From Artocarpus heterophyllus (taxonomy: Eukaryota; Streptophyta; Magnoliopsida; Rosales; Moraceae), in assembly GCA_025403435.1 (NCBI GenBank), contig CM046341.1, positions 7,401,219 through 7,465,218 on the forward strand: DNA of 64,000 bases, written 5' to 3'. Shown piece by piece: positions 56,871 through 64,000 of this stretch. Under the pieces are notes generated by a model. It was not told the DNA's origin. It ran no database searches and saw only the letters and a program-made list of their open reading frames with translations. The stretch's first letter is position 1. Every line of letters begins with the position of its first letter. The position numbers and the translations under genes were made by a program.

Positions 56871-57789
56871 TTCAATAGGGAAGTAGAACCATTTCGAGAA
56901 CAACGATGGCAAAGTTTGAGTACAATGAATCTGGATGGTCAAGCCGGTGGCTGTCGAGTTTCATGAAGACCCCTTTCGGTATTCTCTCTCGTCACTTTTT
57001 GGTTTTATCCAGAAACCAAAACTTTAGCCCCGCGTAAAAATATAAAATAAAATAACATACTAAAAGCACAAAGTTGTGAAAAGACAATTTTGGTTAGGAA
57101 ACCACCATTGGGATTTTAATTTTCACTTTATGTAACTGTGTCACAACTTGTCTCGGGCTAGGAGTTCGTCAATACTTTTATGTTATTTTACACTTAATGT
57201 TTCAATTTTCCTTTTTGGTCGTCTCCCTCGGTGTTTTCCAAAAAGACTGTCGTTGTTCGAACCGTAAAAAAGAGGAAAGAGAAAATAAAATTTATGTTTG
57301 GCTCTAGGACCGATGCGACGTAACATCACAACTTGAAAACGACATGAATTTCTTCGGTTAATTTAAAGAATGCTTGTATTGCAGTTTTTAAAAAACGCTA
57401 CATAACACCAATTGTCAACCCTATTTGTTGTGTCGCGAGGTCTGGACCCACATATTTAAGTGTCGGGCTAATTTTCAGGCCCTTTATCATAATTAGGTGG
57501 TGCTAACGTCATCATGATGACCTCGTGTTATCTATATCCTCGTCCCATAAATCCTTAGCTTGTGAGAGGTTTTATTTTCACAATTTAAGCTTTTCTTGCT
57601 GTTGTTGTTTGTTATCTTCTTGGATAGATTCTTATGTCCACAAAGCTCTCTAATATTATTGGATGTGATAATGTGTCATTTTCTGTGCAACGAGAGAGAT
57701 GGATTTTGGGTGATCCTCGTGTCTTTATCTGTAACATATACAAGGAAAGAGTGAGTTTTCGGGTGGTCCTTTAAGGACGGTTTAAACTT

Positions 57790-57975
57790 GAAACGTTTTG
57801 GCGTTTTTTTTTTCAAAATATTTTTTTCTTTTTTTTTTTACAAAACGCTTCTTTTTCTTTTTTCTTACAAAACGTTTTTTCCCTCTTGTTCATTCTTTCG
57901 AAACTTTTTTTTTTCTCCCTTCTTCCAAAACGTTTTTTTCCTTTTTTCTTCCGAAATGTTTTTTTCCTTTTTAGT
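57790..57975. repeat. T-rich minisatellite with CAAAACGTTTTTTT units
   Basis: At least five imperfect units of roughly 25-35 bp, each with (C/G)AAA(A)CGTTTTTT followed by a C/T tract. Individual copies are visible at about 57840, 57867, 57898, 57926 and 57951. Confidence 0.75.
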
Positions 57976-58059
57976 TTTTTAACTTATTTTTCTCAATATT
58001 TTACTTTTTTTTTGGTTAACATGTTTAGTACGTTTGCACGAACGGCCTGTTTCAACTAT

Positions 58060-58081
58060 TATATATATATATATATATATA
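58060..58081. repeat. (AT)n microsatellite
   Basis: About 11 TA repeats. Confidence 0.95.
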
Positions 58082-58193
58082 GTTGCTCAAAAAATGGATG
58101 GTCTTTTATATACGATGCTACAAAGCCTCTTCTAGGCCTACAATACTCCCCACGAAGCATTGAATTCCCCCCTTTTTTCTTTAAAAAAAAAAA

Positions 58194-58235
58194 GAGAGAG
58201 AGAGAATTATATATATGTGTGTGTGTATATATGTA
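58194..58235. repeat. Compound (GA)n-(AT)n-(GT)n microsatellite
   Basis: AGAGAGAGAGAG, then ATATATAT and GTGTGTGTGT, then ATATATGT. Confidence 0.9.
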
Positions 58236-59360
58236 TTTTGTAGAATCTGATTCTTGTGTATCTAAGAATCAGAACTTTTCTTATGCTCATCTGGGTTCCC
58301 ATAAAGATGATTTGAATCACGAGATAAATTAGGGAAGACTCAATTAGGGGATATATGGCATAAAAAGAGAAAAAAGGAAAAAGTAGCTGGAATCTTTGTC
58401 TGAACCATATATATATAGAAAACCGTCAAAAGAATACAGTCTAAAGCCGTCATTTGAGAGTGATTGTTGGGAAACTTAAAATTTGAAACTTAAACATTGT
58501 AACATATAAGTTTTATAATATAGCATATTTTTATTTTATACATTAACACATGAGAATTTAGTTTATATTGCAACAGTTGAAGTTTTCAAGTTTCAACTTA
58601 GTTCTCTAACTTTCTTTTTGTAGTTTAAACTAATCATCTGTTTTGATAAATAAGTTCAAACATTTAAAGGTTTGAATCATAAATAGTGAAAAGTAAAAGT
58701 ATCATATAATATAAAGCCCTTATATGTTACAGTGTTTGAGTTTAAACATGTCTGCTAAACACTTTTTTAACTTTGTCGAATTAATCATATTATACTAAAA
58801 AAGTGTGAAAATATTTTAAAACTTAATAAAAATTGTCAGCTTAAAACTGTGTACGACCTCCATTTTATGCTCTTTTTATGGTGTTTGCTATTGTTCAAAC
58901 CAAGGAAATTAGGAAAATTGAGGGTCAACAATTTGCTTACGTGGCACTGAAGGCCGTCTACTTCGTCAATTCTGATACACTATGGTGGCTAATGTTTATT
59001 TTGTAGACGGTCTTCTATCTTCTCGTCTGCAAATTTGTTATTTTGTGGTTTATGTATTTCCATCTCATCTGCAACTTAAATTATTATTCTTGAATTTTGT
59101 GGCTAGCGTAGTCTTGTCCATCAAATTCTTGGTGTTTCTATTTAATGCGTCGTTGCCCATGAGGATTAGCGGTTTGTTTTATAATACATAATTATTCATG
59201 AAGACGAAGTTGAAAGAGAAAATATTAAAACAGAAAAATCCCCTGTATCCTCCAATGTAGCATGACGTAAAAGTAGAAACCGTGATTTACAATCATTGAA
59301 CGTAAAGGTGTAACATCAAGAAATTTACGTTAAAAAATTATTATTACCTTCAATGAATTT

Positions 59361-59465
59361 AATGTTGCATTTTTCACCTTTATATATTATGAAGAAAGAA
59401 CATCAAACTAATGTTAATGCTGCGTTTTTTACCTTTATATGTTACAATGAAAGAACATTAAACTA
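59361..59465. repeat. Imperfect 55-bp direct repeat
   Basis: AATGTTGCATTTTTCACCTTT (59361 on) and AATGCTGCGTTTTTTACCTTT (59416 on) both continue through TATAT.TTA..A.GAAAGAACAT.AAACTA. Confidence 0.8.
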
Positions 59466-59487
59466 AAAGGATTAAAAAATCAAAATC

Positions 59488-59491
<4 letters not shown>

Positions 59492-59519
<28 letters not shown>
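59492..59519. repeat. (AT)n microsatellite
   Basis: About 13 AT repeats. Confidence 0.95.
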
Positions 59520-59685
59520 AAGACACGCATGCAGTAGGCTTGAGATCATTTGTTCGTTAAGTCGTTTGCTAATTTGTGTCTATTTGTCAGTTACAAATCA
59601 GCCTTGCTTGGTAATACCATTTAAAATTTAACTCAAGGACAAAAAAAACAAAAATGTAAATCAATCAAGTCAAGGAAAAGACTTA

Positions 59686-60070
59686 GGGTCCGTTTGGTAA
59701 ATAGATTTAAATTAGTGATTTAATTTGAGTTAGTGTGATTTGAATTAAGATTTGAGTTAGTGATTTGAATTGTTATCTGAATTGACGTTTGGATGGAAAT
59801 TTAAATTTTAATCTAAGTATAGAATAAAATTGAAATTTATATTTGGAGTAGTAGTGAAAGTTGTTTTTGATTTATCAACAAATCTAATAAAATCTTAATG
59901 ATAATAATCCTAAAAAATATATAATATGGATCTTAATTATTCTTCTCTTCACTAGGAAGATAATGAAAAAAGAATCATCTCAATTAGATAATAAATGAAG
60001 AAGTTCATAATTTTTTTCCTCAAATATAGGAGAGAGAATTTTAATTTTTACTGTAGCAGAGATATCCGAG
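59686..60070 (+). mobile_element. Truncated Harbinger/Tourist-like MITE
   Basis: It starts GGGTCCGTTTGGTAAATAG after TTA, the usual left end and target site of this group, followed by repeats of AGTGATTTGAATT. No right inverted repeat is found before the gypsy LTR at about 60095, so the element is cut off. Confidence 0.5.
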
Positions 60071-60328
60071 TATCAAAAGTTTAGGGGGAGTCAGGTAACG
60101 CCCCCTTACGGACACCACATATGTCGTTACATTCATTCTTATTATCATTATATAAATTAAACTGTTTGTATGAAACCCAATTTGAAAACATATCCCAAGA
60201 TCTGTGCATACATTTTTTTTGAATTGCATGATTATAAACATTCTTTAGTTAGTTAAATATTCCAAATAATAACATTATAATTTAAAATGAAAACGTCACA
60301 ACATTTAAAAATCTGCTCTCACTGTTTG

Positions 60329-60430
60329 ACAGGCCGAACTTGAGACTTTGGCAGACCGAAATTTATCCATCGGCAGGCCGCCCGAGGCTCTGCAACAGGG
60401 TTTATAAAATTTGCTAAGTTCGGCAGGCCA
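60329..60430 (-). repeat. Cluster of TTCGGCCTGCC boxes in the gypsy LTR
   Basis: On the minus strand: GGCCTGCCGAACTT, GGCGGCCTGCCGATGG, TTTCGGTCTGCCAAAG and AGTTCGGCCTGTCAAA. The second contains CGGCCTGCCGAT, the core of the boxes in the copia LTR at 3179-3235. Confidence 0.75.
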
Positions 60431-62107
60431 ACCAACTTAAAAAAAATAAGAAATTAATTTAAGACGAGTTCCAAAACTTCAATATGCGGAAGACAAATAT
60501 ACTTAAAAAGAAATAAGATAAAACATAGTTCATAAATTCTTTAAAACTTATCAAATAAACATGTTCAAATTATAACACATAGTTTATATCTTTAAAACTT
60601 CATTCTTTGGCGTTCTTCCGTTTACAATTCATCTTGCTTAGCTCACACGTCTTTCCTTGCCATCCACCTAGTCCATAACTTTTTTACCTTTATCTACAAT
60701 ATGATATAAAACTGAATAAGCCAATGCTTAATAAGTATATTTATATCTCACAACTTAAAACATTTTATGAATATCATCATCATAATAGTGCACTAGGCAC
60801 AATTTCATAAGGAACATATCTTTCAATGCATAGTCCACATTAAAACTTTATTCATTTTATCTTAAGGGCCCAAGTGTTGCACCATAATCATCATTGTAGG
60901 TGCACCGTCATGAGAGAAGAAGGGCAGTTAATCCTAAACCAAACATGACATCATAACATATCATAACATAACATTGGTGTGCAATATATTCATATTTAAA
61001 CTTTCATGCTTTGAAATACGTCATCATCATACATGCATAACTTTTTTATCATAAAAATATTTCATAAGTAATGAAATCATCTTAAAATCATCATAGATAT
61101 CATCATGATCATAATTTCAAACATATCATATTACAGATGAGAATTTACTTACTTGTGTAGCTTACTTAACCTTAATTTTTGTTGGTGACGTCACCGCGGT
61201 CTTGATGTGCTTGCCCTTAGTGTGTCATACATTCATTTAAAATAATAATTAACAATTAATTCAAAGAATTAATCATCACATCATAACATTAACCATACAT
61301 ATATTCATCTCTTGAATCATAAATTTAGAACATGTTTCATTAGCCAAAGATTATTACAATAAAATTATCATCACAAATACCTACTGACCTCCATGAATTC
61401 AAATTTCATTAACCTAACATTCACACACAATTTGAGCACCACACTTAGCAGGGACAAAGATTTCATATAAACATATTATCATGATTTTTCATTGAACATA
61501 AAAATTCCATTTAGTATTTAAAATAATTCACATATCTCATGACCCAAAATCTGCCAGTAATAGTTAGCCAGTGAACAACTCAAAACTTAGGTCCGTTACT
61601 TACATTTTGATGGCATAGAAAAATCTACAAAAATTAACACGTATAATAGACATATAGAACTCTAACATATCCAAAAATCACTTTTAAATAAAATCCAAAA
61701 CAATCCAAACCATGCATTAGAAGGCAAAGACAATATTAACTTTCAATGTGTCAGGCAGTGAGTTGCATGAAATCATCATATTCCATTAATTAAAATAAAA
61801 CTACTATGACCCTAAAATTCATATACGGCAATTTATTAACATGTAACTACAAAGCACATAAATTCTTGTCACCAAATAAAATCATTTAATCATACATCAA
61901 CTGCATAAAATAACAGTCCATCAACCCATTGATAAAACAGTTCCCTGACCTAGTCTTAATGAAAATTCCATAACTCATAAAATATTTATCGAATCATCAC
62001 CAAACTTTCAAGTCCATAACTTAACATATACTTGAACATATTTGCCAATTTTTGTAAAAATCCAAGCACATTTGGCCCTTGAACAAAAACCATGTTTTTG
62101 TGTAACA

Positions 62108-62446
62108 TAAACGATCAGCATCAATTCATTATGAGGTGCAAAGCATGAACATTTAATATCTCAGCCTACACGACACCAAATAGCACGAAATTTGGAGCAA
62201 TATCACATAGCATATACTGAAAATCATATTAAAAATTCAGAGCAAACGAAGATTTGTAGACAAAGTTATAGGGGTCAAAACATAGAGACAAAACAACGTT
62301 ACCGATCAGCATTAATTTACAGTGAGTGGCAAAAAAAAGAAAATTCGTATCTTAATGTAGAAAAATCAAAATAACATGAAACTTGGAGGAAAATCACAAT
62401 CACATAACACATAAATGAACATCATATTAAAATTTCAGAGTAAAAG
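62108..62446. repeat. Diverged tandem repeat, period about 190 bp
   Basis: CGATCAGCATCAATTCA...GAAATTTGGAGCAATATCACA...CATATTAAAAATTCAGAG (62112-62242) is repeated as CGATCAGCATTAATTTA...GAAACTTGGAGGAAAATCACA...CATATTAAAATTTCAGAG (62302-62440). Confidence 0.75.
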
Positions 62447-64000
62447 TGTCACAACCCGCCTTTTTGGGCTGTGATAAAACTCTTTCTTACTTACTTTAGG
62501 GCAAAAATTTTGGCAATATTTTTTTTTAAACGGGAATAAATAATTTACTTACATTAACTTGATAATTCTCAAAATACTTTCACATACTTGTATTTACATA
62601 ATTAATACTTTTACTTTCATAACATCTTTCTTTCAAACATTTCTTTCAAAATACCTTAAAACACCATACAGTGGAAAACATACTGTGGCAGAAACCATAC
62701 ACAGTCTGCACACATCATCCGTCCGCCAGCTCATCATTACGAATTATTCTGACCTTTTCGTCAGAATACCTACAGCATGAAAAACTTAATGAGCTAATGC
62801 CTAGTAAGTCCCATAAATCCCACATGGATATTCATATGAATGCATGAGTCAATTATTCTTTCTTATAGACTTTCTTTATCCTCATCATTTCTTATCTTTA
62901 CTAGGGCCCAAGTGTTCGTACCATTGCGTAATTTCATTTAGGTCTACGTAACACCGTGACCGTAACATATCCTTTAAACTCCCCTTGAGTTAGAAGTCGG
63001 TACGACACTTTTCTTAATTTCTGGTGATACATTTACCAGTCCCTTTATTATGGTTGACATACCATGCATGAAGTGATAATCACATATTATCCATAAAACA
63101 TAAATTCTCTTGCATAGCATAGTACACACAGGTACTTACTTTTTATACACACTGGTATACATTAATATACGCACAGGTATATAGCATAATGTACTCACAG
63201 GTACTTAACATCAAATGTACACACAGATACCTACTTTATACATACTCAAGTATTTATCATTGTACACACAAGTACGAAATCATGATACACATGCTCATTT
63301 TCATTATTGTACACACAAGTACATAACATATTATACACATAGGTACAAAATCATGGTACACATGCTCATTTTCATTATTGTACATATAAGTACATAACAG
63401 CTTGTACACACTGGTACACATTAATATGCTCACACTTATTCATACATAACTATACCCCTAGGTATTCATATCATGGCAAACATACAAGTTTACACTTAAT
63501 TATAAGCACAGGAATACATATAGATACATTTCTTTCTAAACCTACATTTCATACTGTAGGTAGGAAGGGTACTTACTTGATGCGAATGTCAGGCAACTTA
63601 ACCTCGATTTTCCTTCTCCTAGACTCCTAGGATCCTGTTGGCCAATTACAAAGCCATTAGCCAAATTTCACTATGTTTCGATACGAAACATCCGTTAGTT
63701 AACAAATTGAGTTGTATTACTATGTACAACTCTAAAAACCACTGGTTTTTTTCTTATTTTTATCTAACTTTACCCTATCGTTTCTAACGAATGGCGGGAA
63801 CCCTTTCTAGTCGTTTTCTTATTCCATTGGAAACATTTCAAAACGGTTCGGGTTATTTGGACAAAACTGACAATTTTACCCTTCGTGGGTCCACTAACCT
63901 ACCCGAGCTCGATTTCGTTATTCTTATAAAAATAACCACATACTAATTTCAAAATAACACCCTAGTGGGTCAAATCCCTTTATTTCTCAATTATGCCCCA
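62447..64000 (-). repeat. Second gypsy LTR, running off the window
   Basis: It opens TGTCACAACCCGCC at 62447 and shares landmarks with the LTR to its left, so it is a diverged relative inserted into it. AAAAG precedes the insertion, but the far side is outside the window, so the duplication cannot be checked. Confidence 0.55.
63125..63430. repeat. TACACACAGGTAC minisatellite in the second LTR
   Basis: More than ten degenerate copies of TACACACARGTAC spaced about 20-35 bp. Inside it, a longer unit (TACAAATCATGGTACAC-like, then ATGCTCATTTTCATTATTG) is nearly duplicated at about 63278-63318 and 63343-63380. Confidence 0.8.

Larger units (their letters stand above)
56950..59685. other. Intergenic, no gene recognised
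   Basis: Contains the minisatellite and microsatellites listed separately. The Phe-rich ORFs at 57788-58332 come from the T-rich repeat and are not genes. Confidence 0.4.
60095..62446 (-). repeat. Gypsy (Tekay/Del-like) LTR, partial, interrupted by a second LTR
   Basis: The left end TAACGCCCCC parallels the TGTAACGCCCC end of the retrotransposon at 37907, so the sense is minus. Landmarks shared with the next LTR are GCCAATGCTTAATAAGT (60719) against GAGCTAATGCCTAGTAAGT, and AGGGCCCAAGTGTT (60865) against the same string at 62905. Four TTCGGCCTGCC-type boxes lie at 60329-60430 around a TATA-like TTTATAAA. A second LTR appears to interrupt it at 62447. Confidence 0.6.

Noticed and set aside
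57788..58332. Phe-rich ORFs
   Set aside because: They are translations of a T-rich minisatellite and microsatellites.
1..64000. CRISPR arrays, bacterial operons, tRNA or rRNA genes, organelle DNA insertions
   Set aside because: The window is plant nuclear DNA. I saw no array of equal spacers, no tRNA cloverleaf or rRNA signature, and no recognisable plastid or mitochondrial gene. A tRNA scan was not possible here.

Overview
This window looks like nuclear DNA of a flowering plant, probably a eudicot. It is AT-rich and has low gene density. The recognisable host genes are two intronless AP2/ERF transcription factors of the small group IX type, and most of the rest is layered transposable elements: Ty1/copia, Ty3/gypsy, CACTA, Harbinger-like MITEs and LINE-like pieces. 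I cannot name the species from sequence alone.

Layout. 1-3752 is the 3' part of a decayed copia retrotransposon: reverse transcriptase, RNase H, purine tract and a 2.0-kb LTR. 5.5-7.7 kb holds a decayed CACTA element with its right terminus at 7665. 8.4-20 kb is intergenic DNA carrying MITEs, a LINE-like insert nested inside a Harbinger-like element, and one arm of an inverted dispersed repeat. The first ERF gene is at 21179-21694 (+). The second arm of the dispersed repeat is at about 25.6-26.4 kb. Copia LTRs and LTR fragments lie at about 27-32.5 kb, one of them split by a MITE. 34434-52402 is a large CACTA element with a TNP2-type transposase, a TnpA-like gene and a Ulp1-like cysteine protease, all carrying stops or frameshifts. 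52.4-53.5 kb is a LINE-like segment. The second ERF gene is at 56192-56602 (-). 60.1-64 kb is a nest of two related gypsy-type LTRs that runs off the window.

The most interesting object is at 37907-46112. It is a very young LTR retrotransposon lying on the minus strand inside the transposase gene of the CACTA element. It has near-identical 1.97-kb LTRs, a perfect GGAAG target duplication, a tRNA-iMet primer binding site and a polypurine tract, but no recognisable gag or pol. It carries two intact intronless ORFs in sense orientation: a 173-residue protein with a four-cysteine motif, and a 229-residue LONELY GUY (LOG) family protein, the cytokinin-activating enzyme family. The LOG copy keeps the PGGxGTxxE signature, appears to have lost the usual Arg of the MHxRK motif, and ends in an LxLxL (EAR-like) motif. 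This is a non-autonomous, chromovirus-like element that mobilises a captured hormone-metabolism gene.

The two ERF proteins share the AP2 domain and a C-terminal EDLL activation motif. They look like the remains of a local ERF cluster spread apart by transposon insertions. Each has a CACGTG G-box within about 300 bp upstream of its start codon.
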